64,000 nucleotides of DNA from Anticarsia gemmatalis (lineage: Eukaryota; Arthropoda; Insecta; Lepidoptera; Erebidae). The translations under genes were made by a program, and so were the position numbers. The stretch lies in NCBI RefSeq assembly GCF_050436995.1, contig NC_134769.1, positions 1,612,001 to 1,676,000 on the forward strand. Direction: 5' to 3'. The notes below the pieces were generated by a model that had not been told where the DNA came from, made no database searches, and saw only the letters and a list, made by a program, of their open reading frames with translations. This document shows positions 12,101-23,300 of the stretch, piece after piece (position 1 is the first letter of the stretch; every line of letters starts with the position of its first letter).

Positions 12101-15100
12101 GTCAGTCAGCCTGCGACCAGCCAGACATAAAGTTTGTGTTGTCTGACATTGAGATATTTTTAAATGAACATCTATCTTAGCTCGACCTCAATTACATTGT
12201 TTGATAATGCCTGTTGTACAATAATCGTAGTACATTTTGTAAGAGCATCATATTTATATTGAACCAAACAAAATAATTAACCATTATCTTGTGTCATGTA
12301 GGCGGGTGGTCGCCGACGCGCCTGGTGTGGTCGCCGAGCCACAGCTCCGCCCCGGCCCCGACCGCGGCGACGATGCTCGCTATTCCGAAGGATCTCTACT
12401 AAGAGAGCGTCGCAGGAGATGCACCAGGTATGAATAAAGATTCATTTGTTGATTTTAATTGTCTTTAATAAACTTAGTTTAATTTAAGGATATATTGCTT
12501 TTATTCAGTAGTTTGTTAAGGAATCTAATTAGTCCTTCCCGCCTGAGATACAGGTTTACCTAGTTCAGGCACCCACAACCATTGTCATTAAGTGGTTTTT
12601 AGACGTAACGTAATTTATATCGTATGAAATTAAGTTATTTGAATAAATGATTATGATTCAGACCATAAGCTGTTCTTCCTTTTTTAACGTGTTTAACATT
12701 GTTCATTATTTTGTTATATTTATAGATGGTATCATCGGGTGAATGTGCGTCATCTCCTTCCCCCGCTCCAGCATCCCCGGCCGCTGACAGCCCGCTACAT
12801 AACACCACTACTACACACTATCAACGGTAAGATTTTTATAATTGTCGTTCAATCATCTTTTTATTCCGGAATAAGTGGGTTTTTACAAAATACATTCAAT
12901 GGTTCAAATAACAATTTAATTAAATAAGTGTCAATAGCAATTTGTGTTTATTGGTTATACTGATGTTTTATAAATTTTATCTTTGACTACCATTTAGGTA
13001 CACTAAATTGTTAACTATTCAGCTATATAAAGATGTATTGTTAAACCACCAAACATAGTGTATAGGAGCTTCTACGCGGCGCACCCTGGAAACAGCTAAG
13101 TTCTGTATCGCAGAACCTATGCTGACTAGTCCTCTCACGGCAATGGTACTCTCAAACACTAGGGAAAACATCCTCCAGAATTAAATGACTCGTATTAGAC
13201 TAAACATACTGTGATGTTGTCCAGCCCGTCGTCGCTGCACGGGCTGAAGCACAAGCTGGTGGGGTCGGGCGCGGCGGAGGTGCGGCGCGGCTCGCTGCAG
13301 CACATGCCGCTGTCGCCGCTGGCGCGCACGCCCTCGCCCTCGCCGCAGCCGCAGCCCGCCTCGCCCACCAGGTACACCACTAACTATATATTAACAATAA
13401 TAGCTGAAGTTAATACCATCTACACTGTATTAAAGAACCTTTCGACATTAGAGCTGCAACAAACGTGATCAAATATTACCTACACTGAGCATTTAGATCG
13501 TATGTTACGCCGGTTCCACACGTTTACCCCAATATAGACCCCAACGCTATTCGTCCAACGTGTGGATCTAGAAAATTACATTGGTCCCAACGTTGGGACG
13601 AACGTTGGTAGATGATCGGCTCGTGTCGGTTTCATCAAAGGAATCTGCACCAATGCTCGCGATCTGACGGGACAGAACTAGTTTATTAGCCAACGCGTGT
13701 ACGCCTTACCGAGTTTGCAGTCCAACGTTGGTACGAGCGTTGGGACCAACATGTTGAGCCGGCCTTAGGAACAACATACAACAATACAGCGTTTGTAATT
13801 TTAAATAATATATTCGCTGCAAGATGTAACGCGTTGCAATATACACATGACACAATGTGTCAAATCAAAAAGAATTGTATTACTTCACATTGCGTAAGGT
13901 CTTTCTAATCTCTTGGACGTTACATGTTTAGCTAGATACTACCGAATATTTCCTTTAAATAAAAACAGAAAGACCAAGCAAAATATATTTACAAAACTTT
14001 CAATATCAATTTTGATATTTTCAGCGTTATTATAGTCTTCGATCTCGTTCATATTGAGTAACAATACATATTCTAATAGTGCAATTATCATGCATCTTGC
14101 AAATCATAAAATAAACCAAAATACATTATTAAAAATAAACATATAGATTAAGAATCATACTTGACATTCATAGAAACATGTGAAAGTTTCATGGGAATCA
14201 TTTTCAGTTCCATGTTTTCATGGGGATCTATAATGTATTGTCCTATTTATACTTGTCGCTTACATAATGAAAAGTTTATTAAAGTTTTACATAGATGGCG
14301 TTATAGTGAAATAGAAGTTTTTATTGACGATTTCATTCGAGTTTATATTAAGGGGTTTATTTACAATGCTAATTACGTTTAAAAAATTAAAAGATTTTCA
14401 TTTTCATTAAAAATTCAACCGACAGTCGGTCAGTATGGTGGACTTAAGGTCTAACCCCTCCCTTACTCCGAAAGGAGATCTTTACCCAGCAGTGGGTAGC
14501 TTGGGTTAAAATTTTTAAACCTAATTTTTGTTTTTCAAGACGTAGAATGGGTGTCTGGACAATTTTATGGACATTTTAAACTTGTATTACACTAGCGCCA
14601 TCTCGTGGAAACATACAACATATACAATACATACATATATATTATATGTCATTTCAATTGTGTTATGTTATTCATAAGCATGTGTGACTAAATCAATGAT
14701 GCATTACATTTTATATGAAGCGTTAAAGTTTATAAGTTTATTAAACTTTAACGTTTCATCTCTCTGTCTGTTACATTGTGTTTATAGACGATGTTAGTTT
14801 CTGAAATATTGAGAATGAAGTACCCTATGTATTTGTTATAATTCTTTAGTAAAGTTTATTTTATTACATTCCAAATTGCTATACCGTAATTGGTAAAATA
14901 CGTATACGTATTTTTTTAAATCGAAACTTTGAAGTAAATAATGTACGTTTACAAAATGTAAGCCTAAATGAGATGCAAAAAGATGAGTTCTCAATTTACT
15001 CTAAACCCAATTTTCTTCTTAAACCACTACTTTGAGAAATCTGAGTTCTCATTTAAGTGTAGTGTACACCCAATTTTTTTCTTTGACCAGTTGCTTAAAA

Positions 15101-18100
15101 AATCTGAATAATTCGTTTCCCATTGTATCTAAATGAAAAAGAACTATAAAGAATATCGAGAACTTATATTTTTTTTGTTCTTATATTACAAATTAAAATA
15201 CATCACTTTTGTCCAATAGCCGGATAGTGAAATTAATAACAAACGCGAAACAATCTCGCACAAACAACACCTACATACAGGTCAAAATGACAACCTCTTT
15301 TTTTAAGTCGGTTAATAAGAAAAGTCAAGTAAAACTAACATCGTGCTATAAGCCCTCATGTCCCACTCACTCACTCGTATCATATGGGCACGGCAGTCGT
15401 TGCGAGGCGCGCAGCCCGTCCCCGCTGGCGGCGCGGGACTGCGGGGCGCCGCGCCGCGCCTGGCCGCGCCGCGACCCCGCCTCGCCGCTACTGCGACGGG
15501 CGCTGTCGCCCGACAGGTATGAATAGCAATATGTGCTTGATGGATACTGTGGGATTTGTTACAAATATCCACTGGATACAGTAAGAAATCTAGTGTTCCA
15601 AATATTTTCTAGATAGGGATCAATTGAACAACAAATTAGACCATATATTTTGATAAAGATATATTGTATTATTCAGTTATTAGGTTACATTAGTTGTTGT
15701 TGCGCCTATAGCCATTTGTAAATATATTTGCAGAATCGGTGATAGAATATTAAATAGATAATTTATATAAATACAATACATTTATATATTACAGTTGTAT
15801 TTGTTAAGTATTACTTCGTATATGACAGTGCTTGTCGATTTATATTCACGTACACGAGTGTATACTTATTCGTAAAATATCGTTCGTACGTATCGCTTTA
15901 CACACAGTAGCGATAAGAAGCTATATGCCAAAATTATATTCACTTCAAAAGTTCTTTGGTGGTAATTTAAGATTAAGTCTTAAACTAACTGAATTTGGTA
16001 TATATTTGTAACAAGTAACACATAGAGTGCTTGCTGTGGTGATTTTGTTCCTGGTATTTTAGTCAGTGGTGAGTAGTAGTAGTTAGACAAAACTAACATA
16101 ATATTATTGCATGCAGGTTTAACTCGATTTTTCTGTTGTTTATATTCCATACAATAAGCTGTAGAATGTATAGATATTGCTTTAAAAAAGATGCAGATAC
16201 GAAATCGAGTTATATTTTTGATATTTCATATTGGAAAATGGTTTTTATGTTTTGAACTATGAAATTGGATGTGCTTTTTGTGTGTGCTTTAAATCATTAT
16301 TCATGATGCATGCTCTATTCATTTCATTTACATTATACTACTTCACACTCATATCGATGTTGTTGTATGAAAAATATTAGTTGTTTTTTGGTTGAATTAT
16401 TGATAGTCGGTGTTTATAGTGTACAGAATAATGTTTTTGAATTTTATTATGTATATAAATAGTAAATAGTAATCGGTTTATGTAGACTTTATTATTTTAT
16501 ATTGTTTTAAGATGGTAAATAGCTTGTAAATTAGCAGTCTACGATATGCTTTATGCGTTTTAAATATCGATGTACAGATATTAAAAGTCAAAGTCAAATA
16601 TTCTTACTTTTGTGTCAATTTGAATTTAATTTTGTTTATTTTTTAAGTAGGTACCTATGTTATGGTTATTGCTTAAAAGCGCTAGTAAGATGTATTTAAT
16701 TGCGCTATGTATGAATAAGCTTATTTTTTTAAAACTATACGCCATATTTTTAAACTTTAGTATATTCTAACTTGTATTATAATTGTTTGTGTAGACTGCA
16801 CCCTCGCTCGGCCGAGTCCAAGTGCTCGATCTCGCCGCTGTGCTGCGCGGGGGTGGGCGGCGCGGGCGGGTCCGCGGTGGCGGGCGGCGCGGCGCGGCGC
16901 GGCGTGGTGTGGCGCGCGGCGGCGCCGGCCCCGCCCACGCCCACGCCGCCGCCCGCCGACAAGCAGGACGAGCCGCCCGCGCCGCTGCCCAGGATCGCCG
17001 AGGAGAAGGACTCGCCCACGCACCATGCCAGGAACTTGCCCAATAGGTAACGACGTACTAAAAACCGTACTTGCGATTTTGGTATTTCTAGCAATCAACC
17101 GTTGTTGTGTCATCCACACACTCTCTCTCTCACTCGCGCCTCAACTGTTTGTTCCCGAATAAACACGGTGGAGCTATTCACACGTTAGAATACAATCCCG
17201 CTCCTTAAGTGTCTCTTAAGCTTTAGTACAAAGGAACTACTTATGCTGAAATATAAAATAAATGGGCTTAGTTTACATTACAATTATCTTTTATTATGTA
17301 TTCTAAAACAATTCCAACCCTTATCTTATGTAGCATTGCATAAAATGTTATCGTAATTAGCTGAAATCAATCTACAAAACATAGTTCAATGTAAATAAAT
17401 TTAAACAAATAAATATCTCTCTAACATTCGTTTTACCCCCAGGACCCCCGCGAAACAGTCAACCCCGAGCATGTTCACGTCGTCGCCGAAGCCGTCCCTG
17501 GACAAGTCCACGCTGGACACGTCGACGTCGTTCGCCTCGCTGTCTCTCTCCGACGAGTCCTTCATCGCCGATACGTCTGCTGATCTCTCCAACTTGGACA
17601 CCTCCAGGGATATTTATGGAGGTGAGTATTGATTTACGATTAAATATAAAAATTGTCTTTTAAATTTAAAAAAAAATAAAGCAAAAGGAAAAGACTACTC
17701 CCGCAAAAAGAATTGTGGATCGCACAAATAATCGTCGCGTGTGGGAATCGAACCCATGACCTCCCGACGCGATGGTAGCGGCGCGGCGTGGCGACCTAAA
17801 CCACTGCACCAGAGAGGCAGTCATATTTGACTGCTTCCGAAAAATCGAGTAATGTTTCCGAATAGTAATTTTTTTTTTTATATAAAACAGTTAAATACGT
17901 GTACGCACGAAGAGTCTACGAACACTTAATAACGTTTGCCGGAAACTAATGTTTGACCAATAATTAGTATAGATTGATGATTTATGTATCCTATTATGTA
18001 CTGATTCTTGGTGTATGCTTTGTTGTTTGTCCTAAACGAATAAATAAATTTGCACTCAACTATTTTTCTAAAACAAGTTTCCACTGTACCAATAATACTA

Positions 18101-20155
18101 TGAATTAAAGTCTAACAAGTGTGTCGCCAGTGGTCTGCAATATAACTTGTTATTAATATAACTAACAATTTTTATCACATTTTTCAGCGGACGACAGTCG
18201 AACAAGCACAGAACCGAGCATCACAATAGAAGAGAAGCTAAACCCACCGAAAGCGGTACAGCACATCCAACACACACAGCACATTCGTAACCAACCTGTC
18301 ACAACCCAGGAGGTTACGGAAAACCAGCCGAAAACCAGGAAGAAGTCAGACTCGAGCCTGAAGGACGAAGACTTGAAGGCCAAGGAGAAGGGTAAAGGGA
18401 AGGAGAAGCCGGAGCTGAAGAAGCAAGAGTCTTCTGTGAAGATTGAAGAGAAAGAAGTTGTGAAAGAAGATAAGAGTAAAATTGAGAAGGTTATGGAGAG
18501 GTGAGACTTCTTTTCATACTTATTATATCAATTTGTAACTTTTGTTCATGCTATAGTATCTACCGTTTAATTAAATCTGACATTAGAACGATGTATTAGG
18601 CTATTACCTGCGTTGAATCATTTTGAATAGGTAAATTACGCAAAAAAAATTTATAATTCGAATATTTTCAACCTCACGCTATAGTGCCCGTTCTAGTTTT
18701 TAATACATACAATAATCATCCCACTGCTGGGCAAGGATATCCTCCCGAATGAGCGAGAGATTAGCCCTTAAGTCCACCACGCTTAGTGCGGGTTGAGGAC
18801 TTAACATGTCCTCAAGCAATGCGTTAAACAATGAGGAACACTAACCCTTGGAAAAATTATTCAATTTTATCTTTTTACAAAGGACGGGCTCCGTGAAAAA
18901 GGTGGAGAAGCAAGATAAAGCAGAGAAGAAGTTGGAGAAGGAGAAAGAGAAGAAACAAGAGAAGGCAGAAGCAAAGAGAAGCGAGTCCATCAAGAAGATT
19001 GAAGGATTGAAGAAACAGGATTCTGTGGACACTATAAAGGTAAGAATATATTAAGAACTAGCTAACCCATGCGGCTACGTTCGCTTAGAAATTACATTCA
19101 TTTTCAGCCGTGTATAATGTAAAAAAAGTTGTAGATTATGTTTTCGTAGGCTTTTAACTGTCTACATACTAAATATTGTTACAATCGCTTTGGCGCAAAA
19201 GCCGTAGAAGCTTTTCTGACAAAATTTAACAATTATTCATTATTTTATCACAAAGGGTTTCAAAATATATTTACGTAACATCTAAAGCCCTGTAACCTAA
19301 TAAGGGAATTAAAATAAACCTTTAAATTAATCTCCAGTTTAAGTTAGTACCGCACTTGGCCAGCGCGGTGGACTTAATGCCCAACCCCTCCCTCATTATG
19401 GGAGGAGACTCTACTATAAAACGATATATGTAATATAAATTTAACGAATCTGTTGTGATTCCAGTCGCCAGAGCCGCTGGAGTCGGAGGGTCGCAGCAAG
19501 AACAGCATGGTGTCGAAGCTGCTGGGCGTGATGGGGCGCAAGGGCACGCGCGACCGCGACGACGACGACCACCGGAACAACAAGAAGACTGACAAACACG
19601 CCAAGAAAAAGGTACAACATAAATTAAACTGTTTGATTCTAGGTTCCATACCGTTGTAGGCATTCGTAGCACGTCTGATTTTGATAAGCACATAATCATA
19701 CATTAAAAAAAGTACAGCCAGGGAAAGCATTTGTCAAGTAGTCTGTTTCAAAATAGAAAGATAGAAATGAAATAAAAAAACAATTTCAAGGTTAAGGTTC
19801 ATAAAGATAATTTTACATTAGCATTATTTTACGGATCTGCGGCACTTCATATAATTTGAATGCTATTAATGCGTTATATTAACATAATCGAGTTTGGTAT
19901 ATAAGAATAACGGAATACGAGCCAATATTCAACGATGTCAGTAAAAAATCCTATAAATAGATGTCATAAATCTGCATTATATAATTTTATCGCCTCTTTG
20001 CTAACTTTCAGAGCGGCAATCAACCCCCGCAGCCGCAACCACCGCAAAAACCTGAACCCCCACAAGAGAAACCCACAGAAAAAGACAGCTCAGACGACAA
20101 GAGAGGCAAAAAGGGGCGGGGCCGGGCCTCTAGCTCCTCCTCCGGCGAGAAATAA
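124..20155 (+). CDS. MAST: MAST-family serine/threonine kinase (N-terminus outside window), 27 exons
   Basis: Microtubule-associated Ser/Thr kinase, AGC group (Drosophila orthologue drop out). Exons that join in frame with GT/AG borders: 124-242, 675-812, 1304-1409, 2020-2219, 4502-4572, 4671-4780, 5108-5225, 5527-5651, 6027-6129, 8395-8552, 9105-9191, 9422-9708, 10140-10291, 10693-10819, 11191-11317, 11614-11715, 11817-11888, 12302-12427, 12726-12826, 13225-13371, 15397-15516, 16795-17046, 17443-17621, 18188-18500, 18883-19039, 19465-19611, 20012-20155. They total 3888 nt: 1295 residues plus TAA. The first residues (GITTDIPQYIIHKLGL) match the end of the MAST pre-kinase region, so the start codon and DUF1908-type domain lie left of base 1. 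Order: kinase (about 61-335), linker, PDZ (about 643-730), long Ser/Pro- and Lys-rich tail. Family members bind microtubules and PDZ partners such as PTEN; drop out acts in dynein transport and cellularisation. Exons 2020-2219 to 4502 span a tandem array. Joins are inferred from phase and family similarity, not from transcripts. Confidence 0.93.
885..1060 (-). repeat. tRNA-derived SINE fragment
   Basis: Minus strand shows GGGCTCGATTCCCAC, a B-box-like pol III element, in the sequence GTGTGGGAATCGAGCCCACG; the rest matches copies at 17703-17822 and 61372-61526 (ATTGCTCTTGTGTCGCGGGG, CAACGGACTCAAAGTA). Confidence 0.6.
1410..2019. other. MAST intron 3, with a Helitron-like insertion
   Basis: Contains the 231-bp Helitron-like copy at 1429-1659. 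At about 1845-1945 there is a degraded repeat with CACGATGTTTTCCT and a following CGGGTTTGAACC, matching the upstream part of the recurrent SINE/LINE tail family. No coding exon is seen. Confidence 0.7.
1429..1659 (-). mobile_element. Helitron-like non-autonomous element (Lep1 type)
   Basis: Read on the minus strand it starts TCTATACTAATATTATAAAG and ends with the hairpin CGCAA...TTGCG followed by CGGGTCAGCTAG, then T. A TC start, a 3' hairpin, a CTAG end and insertion between A and T are Helitron hallmarks. No coding capacity. Inserted in MAST intron 3. Confidence 0.8.
2074..4282 (+). repeat. 13-copy, 171-bp tandem array duplicating the catalytic-loop exon
   Basis: Units start at 2074, 2245, 2416, 2587, 2758, 2929, 3100, 3271, 3442, 3613, 3784, 3955 and 4126, an exact 171-bp period. 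I saw no base difference between units by eye. Each unit holds 146 bases of exon 4 (FVEGGDCATLL to HRDLKPD plus AA) followed by 25 bases from GTGAGTACAAG to TATATATTAG. The last unit stops after GTGAGTACAAG and runs into unique intron sequence. The first unit is the real exon (2020-2219); the 12 others lie in the intron before 4502. Including a second 146-base copy shifts the frame, and reading through any donor meets TGA at once. The array may be real and recent, or an assembly expansion. Confidence 0.97.
6175..6395. repeat. (ACAG)n/(GAAC)n microsatellite
   Basis: About 220 bases of interleaved ACAGACAG and GAACGAAC units, starting some 45 bases after the donor at 6130. Open frames on both strands here are products of the tetranucleotide period and are not genes. 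Confidence 0.9.
7020..7210. promoter_or_regulatory. CpG-rich intronic block with a CRE palindrome
   Basis: A short CpG-dense stretch inside AT-rich intron 9 of MAST. TGACGTCA, a perfect CRE, is at 7073-7080. GGCGAG|GTAACC, a donor-like site, is near 7120, and GGCGCAGCGGCGCGGG follows. It resembles a promoter with a short first exon and could start a MAST isoform lacking the kinase. Inference only. Confidence 0.35.
8395..10819 (+). other. MAST: MAST linker exons between kinase and PDZ, including a His-rich exon
   Basis: Five exons (8395-8552, 9105-9191, 9422-9708, 10140-10291, 10693-10819). The first encodes the family-typical stretch after the kinase (acidic run, then FSSTSPQWRRHYHH), followed by STDSWPGTPDS. 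Exon 9422-9708 has 19 His in 95 residues, built from short CAC-containing repeats (SHASHASHTSHAS), and begins after a clean CAG acceptor. Exon 10140-10291 is Lys/Glu/Pro-rich and ends with RRSASTSGLSLVIHP, a likely phosphorylated serine cluster conserved in MASTs. Exon 10693-10819 is Ser/Pro-rich (NTSSTNSSRDSSPCRDPPSPF). The donor of the first exon, GTATAT, is weak and is the least certain border. Confidence 0.85.
10432..10447. promoter_or_regulatory. Paired E-boxes in a 16-bp palindrome
   Basis: CACGTG-CGCG-CACGTG, a perfect palindrome in a MAST intron. Two canonical E-boxes four bases apart could bind bHLH dimers (Clock/Cycle, Myc or HIF type). A single CACGTG inside GTACACGTGTAC also occurs at 4984-4995 in another intron. 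Confidence 0.3.
11191..11888 (+). other. MAST: MAST PDZ domain (three exons)
   Basis: Exons 11191-11317, 11614-11715 and 11817-11888 encode a PDZ domain at about residues 643-730. The carboxylate-binding loop is RGFGFT. It is followed by VRVYYGDTDYYTMHHLVS, which matches the MAST-specific RVYMGDSDVYTVHHMV pattern, then GLRAGDLITQLNGESVQGL, HTQVLRLLL and a TTPLxxTxI-like end (ATPLDQTTIQ). In the family this domain binds C-terminal motifs of partners such as PTEN and syntrophin. All three joins are phase 0. Confidence 0.93.
13508..13764. mobile_element. Harbinger-type MITE
   Basis: 257 bp with imperfect terminal inverted repeats (GCCGGTTCCACACGTT against GCCGGCTCAACATGTT) and flanking TTA duplications (13505-13507 and 13765-13767). 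The interior repeats the word CCAACGTTGG. No ORF. Located in a MAST intron. Confidence 0.7.
14716..14758. repeat. Short inverted repeat (hairpin)
   Basis: 17-base arms (TGAAGCGTTAAAGTTTA and its near-complement, one mismatch) around a 9-base AT loop, inside a MAST intron. Confidence 0.45.
17703..17822 (-). repeat. tRNA-derived SINE fragment
   Basis: Minus-strand GGTTCGATTCC (17743-17753) is a good B box. GCCTCTCTGGTGCAGTGGTT on the same strand resembles a tRNA 5' part with an A box (TGCAGTGGTTTAGGTCG). A SINE head in a MAST intron, not a functional tRNA. Confidence 0.65.
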
Positions 20156-20389
20156 GACTTACGTCACTCTCACATGTGCGAGCGAGACAACAACACTAAC
20201 GAACGTTCAACTATTAGTGTGAGTGTCATTTTACACAATAAGTTAAGCAAACATTGCGAGGACGCGAAATAGATGGGCAAGCGAGCTTTGCTTAATTACT
20301 TAAATCTGCGTGGGGGTGAGCAGTGTTCAATTATGTCGCGTGATAGGCTTCAAATAGTGAGATGATAGGTTAAAGATTTTTTGATTATG

Positions 20390-20395
20390 AATAAA
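20390..20395 (+). terminator. Proximal poly(A) signal of MAST
   Basis: AATAAA lies 235 bases after the stop, with a GT-rich element (TGTATGTGTTT) about 20 bases downstream. This is the first well-formed signal after the CDS and would give a short 3' UTR. Confidence 0.5.
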
Positions 20396-23300
20396 CTGTG
20401 TTTTAATAGGATTGTATGTGTTTAAGCCGGTATTAGTATAAAATATGATGTTTCTGCGACTTCTTGTATATATTTCTAGAACATTTTTCAATATAAGGTA
20501 GGTAGGAATTCAAAATATAACATTTTTCATACAATTCAAAACATTTTTACACAGGTTTGCAGATTTTTGTTACAAAAACGACCAATTTTGTACGGACTCA
20601 TGTTAATAAAACAATAGATTCTGCCTACCTTGTTAGATTAGTGTGATGATATCAAAATTATTAATTTATTAGAACATAGACTGGTCGCAGATTCATTATC
20701 TTACAATTATGAATTAATAATAATATTTTAGTACAATTTTGGAACAATACGCTTATTTTATCTTTGGAGGCTAGTTTTCGATCAAAGGCTTATTTAAAAA
20801 CGAAATTTAAAGACTAATACTTCGTTTAATCTGTTTATTCATTACTATTGTTAAAGCCTGATAAAAATATTAGATTTTTAGAAATAAAAGTATTATATTG
20901 AATTTTGAACTACATATTTTGCAACGTAGATATTATACTAGGGGCCTGGCCCGACTTCGTCTGGGTATAGTACAAACATATCCTATTGATTCCATTCCTA
21001 TGGGAATTTTGATCCCATCGATCCTATACAAACCTTGTCCAGACAGTTACAAATATAAAAAAATATCCATTTTAGTTTAATTGTTCAAAATTTATTTGCG
21101 TACATACATTTTGGTGATAAATTTTTATTTATATAGTTAAAATTATTAAGTTTAAAATCTGTATTATTAATTATTAATAATTCATAATTGTCTAAAACCG
21201 GCGTTCGGTGTCGTGATTGAAACATAAAAATTATAAAAAAAAATATTGTAAAAAAAAACATGTTGTAAGCTTTGTTTAGACTGCTCATAGTTTTAGTCAT
21301 TTGGCATTAGATGAGTGCTGCCGACACTTTTAATTTAATACCTTGAAGATTGGGAAATTATCATGTGGGTGAAAAATAATGGACATAATATGAAATAAGA
21401 AAAGGAGCATGAAACTATTCTTAAAGTAATTTATTAAAACTTTTGCTTTTAAAGTAAATATCTTTGTACTAGGATGATTACAAATGTACGAACTATGTTA
21501 TATCCAGAAGGATAATAGGGTTAAGACAATGTAATAAAATGTTCATAGGGCTTGTAAGTGCGAGCAAAAGGAATGACCTATGATGTAGTTCGCAAGTTTG
21601 TAATAGTCTGAGTAAAGTAATGATATTTAGAATCAATCAACATATTTTGTGGATACGTTTTAGTGGTTCACTACAAAAGTTAAATTATTTTAACTGATAC
21701 TCACAAAGACAGTATGTATCTACTTTTATTTGCTTTGAAAGATGCCTTTCAAAATTGATATTTCGGTAGTGATGATTAATATTTTATTTTTTGGTTTCAT
21801 GATAGTTTCACAATGTAAATCAGTATATACGGCAGCACGATACAAACGCGATTTGTTTTCAAAAATATCGCTTTTCAGTATTACAATGTTGAGGCGTTGG
21901 CAAAAATACTACAAGAAAAATAAATAATAACATAAATAATTTTATTTTATTAATTGTGATGTTATACAAACGGAGTAAGCGCCCGCGCTCCCTTCAAATT
22001 TAATTTTCTTTATAAGTCTTTTTAATATTAAATCTCATTTTTTAGTTTTAGTTTTTAGTGTTTTTTTTAGTATAGTTTTGCCCTGTTTCGACTAAAACAC
22101 ACATCGACAGCTTTTTTATGTATAAACGTACTTATTTTTTCGTAAAAAATAAAATAAGTATACATTTTTTTCTATTTTTAAGGGACGTAATCAGGCTTTT
22201 TTTGTATAAGGGTTGTTTTATTGGTATTATAGCGTTTCTGTCGAGCCTCTTATGCGGGGTAGCGTGATGTGTGTGTGTCCGGGCAGGGTACGTGACGTAA
22301 TGTGATATATTTTTAAACAAAACATGCTTTCTTAGTGTATTTGAATGCAATATTTTTTTACTACATGTTTTTAGTTTTGTAGAGATATGATTGTTGTGGT
22401 ATACATAAGTATAGGAGAGATAAAATTCTGATGACATAAATCTTTTAACCATTCATAATCATATATTTCGCGTAAATAAATTGATTTCGCAATTCATTTA
22501 ATATGGAACTTCCTAAGTCTTCATATGAAATATGGATTCAAGGTATCGAAATAATAAATCAATTTTAACTAAAAATATTTCAATCAAGTTATTATATTTG
22601 TGTATACCACAACAAACAACATTGTTTTCGTGTTTTTTCATATTTGTGTCTATTAACATAGTAATTTGTTTCATTAACTATTTAGTATCAGTTACTTAAC
22701 TATTAACAAATGAATTAAACACTTCTGCCCGCACCCTGACAGTGTGGGCGTGAAGGTATAATGGAACATTCCAGTAATTTAGTGTCAGTGCCATATGTTG
22801 AGCCTCCATTAATTATTATTTTGTAATAATTGCTTAAAATCGAACATACAGTCCCACTGCTGGGTAAGGGTCTCTTCCCGGAATGAGGGAAGAGAGTCCA
22901 CCACACTGACCAAGTATGGGATTGGGACTATAGAGTTACATGTGAATTGAAATATTGTTAATTATGTATACGTAAAACAATGTGACTACTGAGATATAAA
23001 TCGAAAAATAAACCTTATTTTGTGGGTCGTCAAGTCCAAAATTTGATGCCCGTGTGAAGTATATTTGAAGGATTTCGTAGTCAACCAGTAATTTCAGATA
23101 CAGTATCCATTATAAACGTAAATAATATCTTTAAGTACATAACGATTATTTTAATAACAACGAAATACAATATTTTTTGTGAGAATCTGTTAGATTTTGA
23201 GCAAATATTACAAAATACATATAAATATCTAATAAATACGTACACTAATTGTTCATTTATTTGTAAACTAATGAAATGACGGAGGTCTCAAGCAATGTCT

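Larger units (their letters stand above)
13372..16794. other. MAST introns flanking exon 15397-15516
   Basis: Two introns (13372-15396 and 15517-16794), strongly AT-rich. The first carries a Harbinger-type MITE (13508-13764), a SINE/LINE tail (14426-14510) and a short hairpin (14716-14758). The second shows nothing beyond AT-rich sequence. The isolated GC-rich exon between them is the only coding sequence seen. Confidence 0.7.
12302..20155 (+). other. MAST: MAST C-terminal tail exons (basic, Ser/Pro-rich, then charged helix)
   Basis: Ten exons from 12302 to the stop at 20155. The first ends with RRRCSLFRRISTKRAS, the conserved basic segment after the PDZ in MASTs. Next come the SPSSLHGLK-like piece (13225-13371) and two very GC-rich exons (15397-15516, 16795-17046) with Ala/Gly/Pro runs. 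A Ser/Thr-rich exon follows (17443-17621, SLSLSDESFIADTSADLSN). Exons 18188-18500 and 18883-19039 are strongly Lys/Glu-rich and look like a long charged helix (KKLEKEKEKKQEKAEAK). The last two exons are basic and Gln/Pro-rich, ending SSSSGEK. No C-terminal PDZ ligand is seen. Order and phase make the joins secure, but tail isoforms cannot be excluded. Confidence 0.85.

Noticed and set aside
15312..15584. Alternative frames around 15397-15516
   Set aside because: Same cause: only the frame joined through AG|T at 15397 and AG at 15516 continues the MAST tail.
16757..17119. Arg/Gly/Ala-rich frames on both strands
   Set aside because: Shadows of the GC-rich MAST exon 16795-17046; only one frame joins its neighbours in phase.
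17743..17822. Possible tRNA gene (B box and A-box-like words)
   Set aside because: No acceptor stem or cloverleaf can be drawn, and the sequence recurs at 885-1060 and 61372-61526, as expected of a tRNA-derived SINE.
21742..21927. 61-codon frame with a hydrophobic N-terminus
   Set aside because: Short, in AT-rich putative 3' UTR, with no second exon, context or recognisable family.
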